Part shown: positions 9,071 to 17,904 of the stretch, one piece after another | Position numbering within the stretch: position 1 is the stretch's first letter | Layout of the letters: each line of letters opens with the position of its first letter | Source of the DNA: Cognataquiflexum aquatile | GTDB lineage: Bacteria > Bacteroidota > Bacteroidia > Cytophagales > Cyclobacteriaceae | DNA: 64,000 bases | Assembly (NCBI RefSeq): GCF_003316845.1 | Contig: NZ_QMIK01000011.1 | Span: forward strand, 1-64,000 | Direction: 5' to 3' | Program-made: the position numbers and the translations under genes | The notes under the pieces: model-generated | The model's database searches: none | Told to the model about the DNA's origin: nothing | The model's input: the letters and a program-made list of their open reading frames with translations, nothing else

Positions 9071-11659
9071 TCAATCCGCAGTCCCGCCTTCGATCACCTG
9101 ACCAAAGAATATGGCATTGAGGAAAAGCTTGTTGGTTCCGTACCATATCGCCCTGAAGTTGGGGTTGTCTACCATGCCGATGACACGTCCCCGGCCGAGG
9201 CGCTTGACCTGAATGGCGCTGCTGTTTCTGACCATTTCGAGGTTTTCGGGATGGACATAGCCACTAGCCAAAGGCTTGTCTGTATAGACCATGGGATTGG
9301 AGTAAGGATTTTTTCCCGGTTCGAGCACTTGGTTGCTGTTTCTGAAAGTGAAAATTTCCGACTTGCCATATCCATAACCAATCGGATGGGTCACATCTAG
9401 CTTTGCATGGAAAATCGTACCGCTTGTCATCCTTGCTCCGGTGTTTTCTGTATAGTCTGCATAGGGTAGGTCAGGCTTTTTCTCTTCTTCAAGGGTATCC
9501 TTTTTGAAGGTAAAAGAAACCAATTCATTGCTATTGAGCCAGGTCATGGCATTTCCCCGGGCGATCAAAGTATTTCCGGCACTTGCCCAGGATTTGATTT
9601 CTTCGGCTTCGGATTTTCCCCAACTTGAATAATTGCCATTCGGCATGATAAGGACATTGTACCTGCTGAGGTCTGTATTTCCCAGTCTTTCTACAGGGAG
9701 CAAAGTTATCGGCATGTCAAATCTTTGGTCTAGCAAATGCCACATTTCACCGGCTTCTCCACTCGCTACACCTGTCCCGACCAAGACGGCGACTTCAGGT
9801 TTTTTCAGTACATCTATGCTTGGTGAACCGATATTGACACCTGCAGTATATCCCGTGCTGATGCCATAGACGGTGATTCCCGTTTCGGCAGCAAGGGAAG
9901 TTAATGAAGAGTGAAGTTTGGTGGCAGCATCTTCTTCAGCATCTCTTTGTGTACTGACTAGAATACTTCCTCTTTTCAGGACCTTTCCGTCAGCAAGGGT
10001 GATCGGTTCATGGGTCAGGCGAACCAAAAATCCTTCATCCATCAATTTGTAAGCAGCCTTTGGCGCATAATAATCTGCCCATTCAAAGGCGTAGGCATAG
10101 GCGTTTTTTTCACCGATCAGGGCTCCGGCTTTTTTGCCAAAATCCTCCTCGAGAAGTGTGACATCGGCAAGATTCATGATTTTGCTGCTCAGCGCGGTGT
10201 AGTCAAGGTTGAAGGACATCGGCAATGTCCATGCGGAGACGTCGTAGAAAAGACTGTCTTGAAAGTTGTTTCGGGTTTCAAAGATCGCTTTGATCAGCTT
10301 GTATTGGGGCTGGTCAAGGGGGACGATATAGGCTTTTTCTTTCTCAAAAGAGACACCGTTGACAATGATATTTTGGTTGAGGGAGTAGACATCGATCTGA
10401 TGCTGTTGAATCATTTCAGCCAGGTGAAAACCACGTGCGGCATCTGCGGTATCACCAAAGATATATGCCTTGTTGGTGTCCACGGCAGATTCTTTCAAGG
10501 ATTCAGCATAGAAATCCTGCATAAACTTGTTGATTTCTCCCCGCATGTTTTTGGCGGCCTCAAAGGAACTCACGCTGGTGCGGAACTGATTTCTGATTGT
10601 AAAGGAAAAAGGCAGCGGTCCGTAGATACTTTCCTGCAAATGCCCTCTTGAAGAAGCCTGCTCAAACAAAATGCCTATCGAACCCTGGATATCCGGATAA
10701 GTGGAGCCATAGCCAAAATAATACTCGTCAAAACTTTCCCTCGAATGGTAAAGGGAACCCATCTCATCCATGGCCTTGGCGTGGTATTGGGCGATTTTTT
10801 CAGTCAGTTCCAGATTTTTCTTTGGAGTCAGTGGATGGTCCCGGCTTGGGATTCCCGGCTGAAAAAAGAATGTGTTATTGGTTCCCATTTCATGGTAATC
10901 CAGATAAATATTTGGAAGCCATTCCTGAAATTTAGCAACCCTGTTTTGTGATTCCGGATGCTGCACGAGCAGCCAATCCCTGTTGAGGTCAAACCAATAA
11001 TGGTTTCCTCTTCCGCCCGGCCAAGCTTCGCTGTGTTCACGGTTTGCAGGATCGCCGTTGAGGTTGTATGATCGGTGGGTATTGACCCAAGAAGCGTAGC
11101 GGTTACTTCCGTCAGGATTCAGTGCGGGATCTATCAGGACGATGATATTTTTCAGATCTGCCTCGATTTCATTGGCAGCTGCAAAATGGTAAGCGGTCAA
11201 AATCGAGGAATTGATAGCACTTGCCTCATTGCCATGGACCGAATATCCCGCTGCCATGACCAAGGGCATTTTATCAAAATCAATCTTGGCATTTGGGTCA
11301 CGGAGTTGCTGTCTGTCGGATTTGATTTTATCGATGTTGGCGAGGTTTTCGGGAGAGGTGATCGTCAGCATGATTTGGGGCCGCTTTTCATAGGTATATC
11401 CGATGATTTCAAACTTTACCCGGGGAGAACTGTCTGCAAGTTTTTCAAAATAGCGGATGACCTGATCGTACCCTGCATTCCATTCGCCCACTTCAAACCC
11501 CAAAATGTCTTTTGGCTTGGGGATTTTTTCATTGTAAGTAAAACCTGGGGGAAGGTAATATTGAAGGGAGATGTCTGCGGTTCCGGCAGGACTTTTTTGT
11601 CCAAAAACAGAGAGGGTGGACAAAAGGAAAAACAGGAAAAGACTTTGTAATTTTTTCAT
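9071..11659 (-). CDS. Secreted M14-family zinc carboxypeptidase
   Basis: An 862-residue exported peptidase with a signal peptide (residues 1-20, ending VFGQ). The N-terminal M14 domain shows the zinc motif HGNE (H142, E145), the NPDG substrate region (181-184), the third zinc ligand in LDYHEMG (H256) and the catalytic Glu in GILFEQ (E333). This is a complete active site. After about residue 600 follows a Rossmann-like glutamine-amidotransferase-type domain (VAVLVGTGVASGE and NVLIMPNGNY stretches) that accompanies this Bacteroidota subgroup. It likely degrades extracellular or periplasmic peptides. It is a single gene with its own promoter upstream and a shared terminator downstream. Confidence 0.9.
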   Translation of the reverse strand: MKKLQSLFLFFLLSTLSVFGQKSPAGTADISLQYYLPPGFTYNEKIPKPKDILGFEVGEWNAGYDQVIRYFEKLADSSPRVKFEIIGYTYEKRPQIMLTITSPENLANIDKIKSDRQQLRDPNAKIDFDKMPLVMAAGYSVHGNEASAINSSILTAYHFAAANEIEADLKNIIVLIDPALNPDGSNRYASWVNTHRSYNLNGDPANREHSEAWPGGRGNHYWFDLNRDWLLVQHPESQNRVAKFQEWLPNIYLDYHEMGTNNTFFFQPGIPSRDHPLTPKKNLELTEKIAQYHAKAMDEMGSLYHSRESFDEYYFGYGSTYPDIQGSIGILFEQASSRGHLQESIYGPLPFSFTIRNQFRTSVSSFEAAKNMRGEINKFMQDFYAESLKESAVDTNKAYIFGDTADAARGFHLAEMIQQHQIDVYSLNQNIIVNGVSFEKEKAYIVPLDQPQYKLIKAIFETRNNFQDSLFYDVSAWTLPMSFNLDYTALSSKIMNLADVTLLEEDFGKKAGALIGEKNAYAYAFEWADYYAPKAAYKLMDEGFLVRLTHEPITLADGKVLKRGSILVSTQRDAEEDAATKLHSSLTSLAAETGITVYGISTGYTAGVNIGSPSIDVLKKPEVAVLVGTGVASGEAGEMWHLLDQRFDMPITLLPVERLGNTDLSRYNVLIMPNGNYSSWGKSEAEEIKSWASAGNTLIARGNAMTWLNSNELVSFTFKKDTLEEEKKPDLPYADYTENTGARMTSGTIFHAKLDVTHPIGYGYGKSEIFTFRNSNQVLEPGKNPYSNPMVYTDKPLASGYVHPENLEMVRNSSAIQVKRLGRGRVIGMVDNPNFRAIWYGTNKLFLNAIFFGQVIEGGTAD

Positions 11660-11698
11660 GGGAAGGTGGTTTTGAAGGCGGAAAGGAAAATAAGGAAG

Positions 11699-11729
11699 AA
11701 AATTTATTTTTTGCCAATTCGTTCACAAA
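11699..11729 (-). promoter_or_regulatory. Promoter of M14 peptidase gene
   Basis: On the minus strand TTTG (11726-11729) is followed after exactly 19 nt by TAAATTTT (11699-11706), one mismatch from the Bacteroidota -7 consensus TAnnTTTG. The predicted transcript would have a leader of about 33 nt before ATG 11659. Confidence 0.55.
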
Positions 11730-12300
11730 ATGCAATGCTTCCTTATTTGTTCAAATACCCCTCGTGTAAAAGCTTATATTGAAAGATTTCATTGTATTTT
11801 ATAATTCACGCAGAGACGCAGAGGAAAAGGAAAAAAGGAGGGAATTAAAAATGCTGAATGAATAATGGTTTGGGAGGTACTATCATCGGCGGGTGATATG
11901 ATCCTGAAGGGATCAAATAATAATAACCCCGAGTAATCCCGATAGCTATCGGGATTACTCGGGGATAAAGACAAAAAATACGATTTTGGTTTTTGGCCGA
12001 AACAAGGAGAAGAGAGTTATTAGAGTTTCCGCCAAAAACAGTGAAGCTCAAAATCCTTTGCGTTAAAAAATATACCCCACGCAAGTACGCAGAAGAAATA
12101 AAGAAAAAAGCACATGATGCAACGTAAGCAAAAGATTAAACCACCAAGGAACAAAAGGGAACAAAGAGAATAAGAATACAAAATTTTCCAAAGTCGGGTG
12201 TTTGAATATGCTTTCGCAGTATAAAAAGGTCAAACACAAAGGAACAAAAGGGAAAAAGATCGGGCTTTTGTTTTATTTGTTTCTTTGGGTTCAATAAATA
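11730..12300. other. Gene-free, repeat-rich intergenic region
   Basis: About 800 bp separate the peptidase and glmS genes, with no credible ORF. It holds an ACGCAGAG-type short repeat near 11807-11830 and a relative near 12073-12095, a 38-bp perfect palindrome (11927-11964), and two direct copies of an AAGGAACAAAAGGGAA-type unit (about 12146 and 12238). These look like relics or anchors of repetitive elements. No tRNA or known structural RNA was recognised. Confidence 0.5.
11927..11964. repeat. 38-bp perfect palindrome (REP-like element)
   Basis: Both strands read identically over 38 bases, centred on AGCT at 11944-11947, giving 19-bp arms with no loop. It is preceded by a smaller inverted motif (TGATCC-TGAA-GGGATCA at about 11899-11915) and an ATAATAATAA tract. 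This layout resembles intergenic REP/BIME-like elements of Bacteroidota; that comparison is from memory and not verified here. Confidence 0.6.
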
Positions 12301-12321
12301 CTGATGTAATATTATAAAACA

Positions 12322-12354
12322 AAACTGCCCTTCGGAATTACCTAAGGGCAGTTT
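12322..12354 (-). terminator. Intrinsic terminator of glmS
   Basis: An 11-bp perfect stem (12322-12332 with 12344-12354) and an 11-nt loop. On the minus strand it is followed by a T-rich tail (TTTTGTTTTAT). It lies about 105 bp past the glmS stop. Confidence 0.75.
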
Positions 12355-12400
12355 CATGGTTTATATCAATTTTTTACCAAAATCTAAATAGGTATTTTAA

Positions 12401-12452
12401 ACCCACCTTTCACCTCTTACCTGTCACCTTTTTTTTCTACCCTTTAGCCAAT
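12401..12452. repeat. GGTAAG-type degenerate repeat downstream of glmS
   Basis: The minus strand reads as successive GGTGACAGGTAAGAGGTGAAAGGTGGG-like units. These are the same family as the repeats at 3475-3551 and around the four-helix-bundle gene (51624-52205). Confidence 0.5.
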
Positions 12453-12459
12453 AACCTAT

Positions 12460-14301
12460 TTATTCCACCGTCACCGACTTCGCCAGATTCCTTGGTTGAT
12501 CGACATTACAGCCTCTCATGACTGCGATGTGGTAGGAGAGTTGCTGCAAAGGAACCACTGCAATTAAAGGTACAAAGGCTTCTTCAGTATCAGGGATTTC
12601 AATCACGTGGTCAGCGAGGCCTCTTACAGTCGTATCGCCTTCGGTTACTACTGCGATGATTTTACCTTTTCGAGCTTTCACTTCCTGAATATTGCTCACC
12701 ACCTTATCATACGAACTGTCTTTGGTCGCAATGAATACCACCGGCATTTCTGCATCAATCAAGGCAATAGGGCCATGTTTCATCTCCGCCGCAGGATAAC
12801 CTTCAGCATGGATGTAGGAAATTTCTTTCAGTTTTAAAGCACCTTCCAAAGCTACAGGGAAGTTATACCCTCTTCCCAAATACAGGAAGTTGCGGGAATC
12901 TTTGTACTCGGCTGCAATGACTTTGATTTTTGCATCAAGTTTCAGTGCCCTTTCGACTTTGGATGGAATAGTAGCCAATTCATTCAACAAATGCATGTAC
13001 CGTGTTTCAGACAAAGTGCCTCTTTGGTATCCCAATTTCAAGGCCATCATGGTCAAAACAGAAATCTGTGCCGTGAAGGCTTTGGTGGAGGCCACTCCGA
13101 TTTCAGGACCTGCGTGGGTATAGGAACCCGCGTGCGTTGCCCTCGGGATCGAAGATCCCACGACATTACATACTCCGAAGATGGTCGCTCCTTTGGATTT
13201 GGCCAACTCGATGGCGGCCAAAGTATCGGCTGTTTCACCTGATTGGGAAATGGCGATGACAAAGTCTTTTTCTGATATGACGGGGTTTCTATACCTGAAT
13301 TCGGAAGCGTATTCTACTTCCACAGGGATTCTTGCAAATTCCTCAAAGAGGTATTCGGCTACCAAACCCGCGTGCCATGAAGTTCCGCAGGCAGTGATGA
13401 TGATCCTGTCGGCATTTTGGAATTTGTTCATATAATCCCTCAGGCCACCAAGTACCAACCTGCCGTTTTTGGCATCCAACCTCCCCCGCATACAATCGGC
13501 AATAGACCTTGGCTGCTCGTTGATTTCTTTCAACATGAAATGCTCATAACCGCCTTTTTCGATGGCTTCGAGTTCCATTTCCAATTGGTTGATATATGGA
13601 TTGGTCTCGACGTTCTCAATGGTTTTGATCTGGAGCTTGTTGTCACGGATGACCGCGATTTCATAATCATCCAAATAGACCACCTGATTGGTGTATTCAA
13701 TGATGGGAGTGGCATCTGAAGCCAAAAAGTATTCATTCTCGCCAACGCCGATCACAAGCGGTGAACCCTTTCTTGCCGCAATCAGCGTGTCAGGTTCTTC
13801 AATGTTCATGATCACGATGGCGTAAGCACCGACTACTTTGTGCAAAGCCAACCTTACTGCTTCCTCTAGGCTGCAATAATTATTAAAATAGATGTCTTCT
13901 ATGAATTTGATAAAAACCTCAGAGTCTGTTTCACTTTGGAATTTGTACCCCTTGTTGATCAGGTCTGTTTTCAAGACATCATAATTTTCAATGATGCCGT
14001 TATGGATCATTGCAAATTTTTCATTGGAAGAATAATGGGGATGGGCATTGACATCATTGGGTTCGCCGTGGGTGGCCCAACGTGTATGTCCTATGCCGAT
14101 TTTTGAATTCAGGTTTTGGAAAGAACCAAGATGGTTTTCCAATTCTGATACCTTGCCCTTTTTTTTGTAAATACTCAGGCCGTCTTTGTTGAGAAGGGCT
14201 ACCCCGGCGCTATCATAGCCGCGGTATTCCAGTCTTTTAAGTCCTTTGATGATGATTGGCAGGGCTTCTTGTTGCCCCACATAAGCTACGATTCCACACA
14301 T
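12460..14301 (-). CDS. glmS: Glutamine-fructose-6-phosphate aminotransferase (isomerizing)
   Basis: A 613-residue cytoplasmic enzyme making glucosamine-6-phosphate from fructose-6-phosphate and glutamine, the entry to UDP-GlcNAc for peptidoglycan and lipid A. The N-terminal class II glutamine amidotransferase domain starts MCGIVAYVG with the nucleophile Cys2 directly after Met. Two SIS sugar-isomerase domains follow (CGTSWHAG, SQSGETADT; second copy around LGRGYNFPVALEGALKLKE), and the C-terminus ends in the typical NLAKSVTVE tail. Length matches the family. It is preceded by a good promoter and followed by a terminator, so it appears to be its own transcription unit. No glmS ribozyme is expected or seen. 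Confidence 0.98.
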   Translation of the reverse strand: MCGIVAYVGQQEALPIIIKGLKRLEYRGYDSAGVALLNKDGLSIYKKKGKVSELENHLGSFQNLNSKIGIGHTRWATHGEPNDVNAHPHYSSNEKFAMIHNGIIENYDVLKTDLINKGYKFQSETDSEVFIKFIEDIYFNNYCSLEEAVRLALHKVVGAYAIVIMNIEEPDTLIAARKGSPLVIGVGENEYFLASDATPIIEYTNQVVYLDDYEIAVIRDNKLQIKTIENVETNPYINQLEMELEAIEKGGYEHFMLKEINEQPRSIADCMRGRLDAKNGRLVLGGLRDYMNKFQNADRIIITACGTSWHAGLVAEYLFEEFARIPVEVEYASEFRYRNPVISEKDFVIAISQSGETADTLAAIELAKSKGATIFGVCNVVGSSIPRATHAGSYTHAGPEIGVASTKAFTAQISVLTMMALKLGYQRGTLSETRYMHLLNELATIPSKVERALKLDAKIKVIAAEYKDSRNFLYLGRGYNFPVALEGALKLKEISYIHAEGYPAAEMKHGPIALIDAEMPVVFIATKDSSYDKVVSNIQEVKARKGKIIAVVTEGDTTVRGLADHVIEIPDTEEAFVPLIAVVPLQQLSYHIAVMRGCNVDQPRNLAKSVTVE

Positions 14302-14320
14302 ATATAAAAATTTAAAAGCC

Positions 14321-14353
14321 CAAATCTAAACTTTTTCGAATTACAAGTGCAAA
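14321..14353 (-). promoter_or_regulatory. glmS promoter
   Basis: On the minus strand TTTG (14350-14353) and TAGATTTG (14321-14328, a perfect TAnnTTTG) are separated by 21 nt, close to the usual 19. The predicted start of transcription lies about 10-15 nt upstream of ATG 14301. Confidence 0.6.
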
Positions 14354-14422
14354 TTCTAGGTGAAAAATTATACTTCTACAAAATTTCTCGTGGATTGCTC
14401 CGACTTCTTTAAAATTACTTGC

Positions 14423-15766
14423 CTACAAAGATCTGCTTCTTGAATAAAAGATTTTCAGTTTGATGGTGTTTTGGTCAAAAACATAATCTCTCAATGATTG
14501 AATGATACTTCTGTCCTGGGTGGAGGAACCAGGGTATAAAAGGAAGTCTTTTCTGACCAGTTTTTTTCTGTAAATAGCATTCATATGCGAGGTAATGAAC
14601 TGTCTGTAATTCTTTTCATCCTTGATGAAAGCTAGCAAAGCAGGTTGGTCAGAATATATTGGTTCTGAAGTGGTGGGGTCCACCTGAGTCCTTCCATCGG
14701 GCTGTACCGCCATAGGAAGTCCATCGGTCCTAAAGAGTACCTCATTGGTTTCATTCGTGAAAAACATCATGTGGAATTGTGGAGGTAACCTATCTTTAGA
14801 ATAGTTGACCAAGGGACCCATTTCTAATGTCACTTGATTGAAATTCGCATTGACCAATGTATCCAAAAATTCATCTAAGGGGCTCATGTCTAATTTCACA
14901 TACATTCCAAAAGTAGATTTGCCACCTACAAATTGGCCAACATCATATGCGGTAGTGGGTTCAGTAACACCCTCAATTGGTGTACCTGTGGGATCGTTGA
15001 TCACTTGACTGAAATGTCTCGCCAAATTGAAATTGATTCCTGTCGCGATAGGATATGCCCGAGAGACAGTGTCTCCTTCGTTTTTGAAGTAAAAAATAAA
15101 TCCGGTGTTATTTCCCACAATTGTGCTGAAACCTACATTTTCACCTTCTTCGGCTTTGAAAGCAAGGCCGGGCAAAAACTCACGAAAGGAAAAGATATCC
15201 TGAAAATACCTGCCGTTTTTTAATTCTGCGAAAATTTCTTGGGTCAGTGCATTATTGATTTTGGTAGATACGATAGTATCCTGCCTGTCGGTAAAATCAA
15301 ATTTGGCACTAAAAGAAGGGGTAGGTTCGTAGGCTACACTGCTGAAATTAAAATAATCTACGTCCCTGATCTGCTCTGTGAGTAGGTGGACGTGTATAGT
15401 TTTGGGATTGATGGTATCTGCCGTCAGAACCTCCCGCATGTTAATCAGAAACCTGACCGAATCCAGGACTGCATTTTCTTTGGGCCTAGCGATATCCCTG
15501 TTGAAGAAGAGTCGGGTATACCCTATGCTTTCTGTCTTTCCAAAAAAATCACTTTCTTCATTTCCGTATACGAGTACACCGCTGTTGGTGGTACTCAGGG
15601 AATCTTGTAGGACTACAGTAGCAGACAGGGATATTTCTTGGTAGAATACCCCTATCTGATTGTTTTCCGGATCGAGTTCCAAACCTATATTGGAAGGATC
15701 CTCACAGGAAGTTGCAATGGTAAGAACAATGAATAATATCGCGGACAGCTTAGCCGGCCAAGTCAT
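14423..15766 (-). CDS. DUF4270-family lipoprotein
   Basis: A surface or periplasmic lipoprotein of unknown function in the Bacteroidota DUF4270 family. The open frame extends to 15880, but I place the start at the internal ATG 15766 (447 residues). From there the N-terminus is a clean lipoprotein leader (MTWPAKLSAILF..., lipobox TIATSC) and the overlap with the upstream gene shrinks to 17 bp. The mature part begins DPSNIGLELDPE and is beta-rich, with no catalytic motif that I recognise. It is translationally coupled to the glycogen-synthase-like gene. This gene pair beside panC is, from memory, a recurring Bacteroidota arrangement. Confidence 0.82.
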   Translation of the reverse strand: MTWPAKLSAILFIVLTIATSCEDPSNIGLELDPENNQIGVFYQEISLSATVVLQDSLSTTNSGVLVYGNEESDFFGKTESIGYTRLFFNRDIARPKENAVLDSVRFLINMREVLTADTINPKTIHVHLLTEQIRDVDYFNFSSVAYEPTPSFSAKFDFTDRQDTIVSTKINNALTQEIFAELKNGRYFQDIFSFREFLPGLAFKAEEGENVGFSTIVGNNTGFIFYFKNEGDTVSRAYPIATGINFNLARHFSQVINDPTGTPIEGVTEPTTAYDVGQFVGGKSTFGMYVKLDMSPLDEFLDTLVNANFNQVTLEMGPLVNYSKDRLPPQFHMMFFTNETNEVLFRTDGLPMAVQPDGRTQVDPTTSEPIYSDQPALLAFIKDEKNYRQFITSHMNAIYRKKLVRKDFLLYPGSSTQDRSIIQSLRDYVFDQNTIKLKIFYSRSRSL

Positions 15767-16559
15767 TATAGATGTTGTAATAACTTTCAAAAAGTTTCTC
15801 TTCTTCGTTGTTAATCTCACACTGTTTTTCTTTAGAGCACTCCTCGATGAGTTTGCTGAGGTTTTCGGATATGTCTTCACTTTTGATGACTACGTCGGCA
15901 TATTCCATTCCTATTTTTAGGAAGCCTTCGTAATCTTTGGATTTGAGTGGTGCAAGAATGGCATCATCGATATCCACCATTTTGACTTTCTCAAACAAAT
16001 CGTCGCCAAATTTATGGGTAAATCCGGTATTGTAAATAGCAAAAACCGATTTTGTATCCTTAAAGAGAGGCTCGTTTTTGTAGGTAGTTTTGAGGTACAT
16101 GGGGATCAGACTTGTCATCCAATCATTGCAATGTACCACATCAGGAGCCCAGCCTAATTTTTTTACTGTTTCTATGACTCCTTTGCAAAAGAAAATTGCC
16201 CTTTCGTCATTGTCTTCGTAGAATTTTTCATGCTTGTCATGAAACACACTTTTTCTCTGGAAATAGTCTTCATTGTCGATGAAATAAACCTGAAGCTTGG
16301 CATTTGGAATGGAGGCAACCTTGATGATCAAAGGTTTCTCTTCTTCTCCTACGGCAATGTTGATCCCTGACAGCCTCACTACTTCATGCAATCTGTTCTT
16401 CCTTTCATTGATGAGCCCAAATCTCGGCACAAGAATACGGATTTCCATCCCCATTTCCTGCATCGCCTGGGGCAGGGCCCTGACGAAATTTGCCACCTCA
16501 GAAGTCTGTAAAAACGGATTGATTTCACTTGCAACGTAGAGAATACGGAGTTTGGACAT
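15750..16559 (-). CDS. Degenerate glycogen/starch-synthase-like protein (GT5 N-domain only)
   Basis: A 269-residue protein matching only the N-terminal Rossmann domain of GT5 glycogen synthases: ILYVASEINPF at the start, RILVPRFG (about 42), YFIDNEDYF, and the DVVHCNDWMTSL region (about 144). The second GT-B domain that binds ADP-glucose is missing. The K-T-G-G-L nucleotide-sugar motif expected after the first strand reads LQTSEV. Catalysis as a glycogen synthase is therefore unlikely, and annotation as glgA would mislead. The C-terminal part is acidic and helical. It is divergent from panC, with a -7 element TATATTTG on the minus strand at 16595-16602, and runs into the DUF4270 gene. Confidence 0.8.
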   Translation of the reverse strand: MSKLRILYVASEINPFLQTSEVANFVRALPQAMQEMGMEIRILVPRFGLINERKNRLHEVVRLSGINIAVGEEEKPLIIKVASIPNAKLQVYFIDNEDYFQRKSVFHDKHEKFYEDNDERAIFFCKGVIETVKKLGWAPDVVHCNDWMTSLIPMYLKTTYKNEPLFKDTKSVFAIYNTGFTHKFGDDLFEKVKMVDIDDAILAPLKSKDYEGFLKIGMEYADVVIKSEDISENLSKLIEECSKEKQCEINNEEEKLFESYYNIYNDLAG

Positions 16560-16623
16560 ACCTTGTTGTGTTTAGATGAGTGATAATAAACGCACAAATA
16601 TACAAAAAAAAGCGGTAAATCCA

Positions 16624-16652
16624 TTGTATTTCTAAGGAATAACATAGTTTTG
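16624..16652 (+). promoter_or_regulatory. panC promoter
   Basis: ATTG (16623-16626) and TAGTTTTG (16645-16652, a perfect TAnnTTTG) are 18 nt apart. It faces away from a minus-strand TATATTTG box at 16595-16602, so the panC and glycogen-synthase-like units share one 125-bp divergent control region. Confidence 0.6.
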
Positions 16653-16684
16653 CCTCTATTTTACATTCGCAAAGTACAACAATA

Positions 16685-17533
16685 GTGTATATCCTTGGGA
16701 CCAAAGAAGAGGTAAACAGTAACCTTCAAATTTTCCGAAACCGCAATAAAACCATTGGTTTGGTGCCCACCATGGGCGCTTTACACCAAGGTCATTTGGA
16801 ATTAGTCAAAATCGCAAAACAATATTCTGACCTTGTGGTAGTGTCTATTTTCATTAATCCAACCCAATTCAACAACCAGGAGGACTTTGAAAAATATCCA
16901 AAAACTTTGGATAAAGACTTGGAACTGTTGGATAAATCCGGGGTGGATTACCTTTTTCTGCCAGATACCATGGAGATTTATCCCTCAAAGCCTATGCTCT
17001 CCATAGATTTTGGACATTTGGATAAAATTTTGGAAGGTTCCTTTCGGCCGGGCCATTTTAATGGCGTGGGGATAGTTGTTTCCAAACTGTTAAATATTGT
17101 TAAACCCCATCATGCCTACTTCGGACAGAAGGATCTGCAGCAGGTGGCGATCATCAAAAGGCTTGTCCTTGACCTTTCATTTGATGTCAGAATAAATGTC
17201 GTCCCCACTGTCCGTGAAGAAGACGGGATGGCGCTTTCTTCCAGAAACCTCAGGTTGGATTCAGAATCCAGGCAATCGGCAAGGATTATTTCCAAGGCAT
17301 TATTTTTAGCAAAATCAGAACTTTTAGATGGCAGACCTTGGTTAAACATCCGGAAAAAGATCAACCAGATGTTTGAATCCGAGCCAAAAGCGAAATTGGA
17401 ATATTTCGAATTGGTAACTTCTGATTCCTTTTACGTATTAGAGGATATCGGAGAAGAGAAAAATGTTTCAATCTGTACCGCGGCTTACTTCGGCGATGTC
17501 AGGTTGATCGACAACATTTCCATATTTGATTAA
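16685..17533 (+). CDS. panC: Pantoate-beta-alanine ligase
   Basis: A 282-residue enzyme that joins pantoate and beta-alanine with ATP to form pantothenate, the last step to vitamin B5 and coenzyme A. Diagnostic motifs are PTMGALHQGH (about 29-38, the HxGH nucleotidyl-transfer signature), FINPTQF, the GQKDLQQ region (about 147) and SSRN (about 180). The start is GTG at 16685, as no in-frame ATG lies upstream. It is followed 21 bp later by panD, which supplies its beta-alanine, so the pair forms a functional unit. Confidence 0.97.
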   Translation: MYILGTKEEVNSNLQIFRNRNKTIGLVPTMGALHQGHLELVKIAKQYSDLVVVSIFINPTQFNNQEDFEKYPKTLDKDLELLDKSGVDYLFLPDTMEIYPSKPMLSIDFGHLDKILEGSFRPGHFNGVGIVVSKLLNIVKPHHAYFGQKDLQQVAIIKRLVLDLSFDVRINVVPTVREEDGMALSSRNLRLDSESRQSARIISKALFLAKSELLDGRPWLNIRKKINQMFESEPKAKLEYFELVTSDSFYVLEDIGEEKNVSICTAAYFGDVRLIDNISIFD

Positions 17534-17554
17534 ATTCGCGCAAAATTTCCCCAC

Positions 17555-17902
17555 ATGCACATTCAGGTTTTAAAATCTAAAATCCACAGGGTAAAAATTA
17601 CCCAGGCAGAATTACATTATGTCGGTAGCATTACCATAGATGAAGACATCTTGGACGCTGCCAATATGATAGAGAATGAAAAAGTAGCCATCGTCAACAT
17701 CAACAACGGCGAAAGACTCGAAACTTATATCATCAAAGGAGAAAGAGGAAGCGGCATGGTTTGTCTCAATGGTCCCGCTGCAAGAAAAGCGCAGGTCGGC
17801 GATATCGTCATCATTATTTCCTATGCTTCTATGGATTTTGAAGAAGCTAAAAAACACAAACCGGTCATCGTATTTCCTGATGAGCACAATAAACTGATTT
17901 AA
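17555..17902 (+). CDS. panD: Aspartate 1-decarboxylase
   Basis: A 115-residue pyruvoyl enzyme that decarboxylates aspartate to beta-alanine. The self-processing site Gly-Ser is visible in HYVGSITID (Gly24-Ser25); Ser25 becomes the pyruvoyl group of the alpha chain. The conserved [10 protein letters not shown] and [12 protein letters not shown] segments follow. Length is normal for the family. It lies directly after panC, so both halves of the pantothenate route are co-expressed. Confidence 0.97.
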   Translation: MHIQVLKSKIHRVKITQAELHYVGSITIDEDILDAANMIENEKVAIVNINNGERLETYIIKGERGSGMVCLNGPAARKAQVGDIVIIISYASMDFEEAKKHKPVIVFPDEHNKLI

Positions 17903-17904
17903 AG

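Noticed and set aside
10010-10651. 213-residue plus-strand frame
   Set aside because: It lies wholly antisense to the M14 peptidase, whose motifs are intact; its composition is that of a shadow frame.
14302-14420. glmS ribozyme upstream of glmS
   Set aside because: That ribozyme is known mainly from Firmicutes and no matching core is visible; a normal promoter lies here instead.
15767-15880. Longer start for the DUF4270 protein
   Set aside because: The added 38 residues overlap the upstream gene and bury the lipoprotein leader; ATG 15766 gives a normal lipobox.
15750-16559. Functional glycogen synthase (glgA)
   Set aside because: The KTGGL motif and the whole C-terminal GT-B domain are missing.
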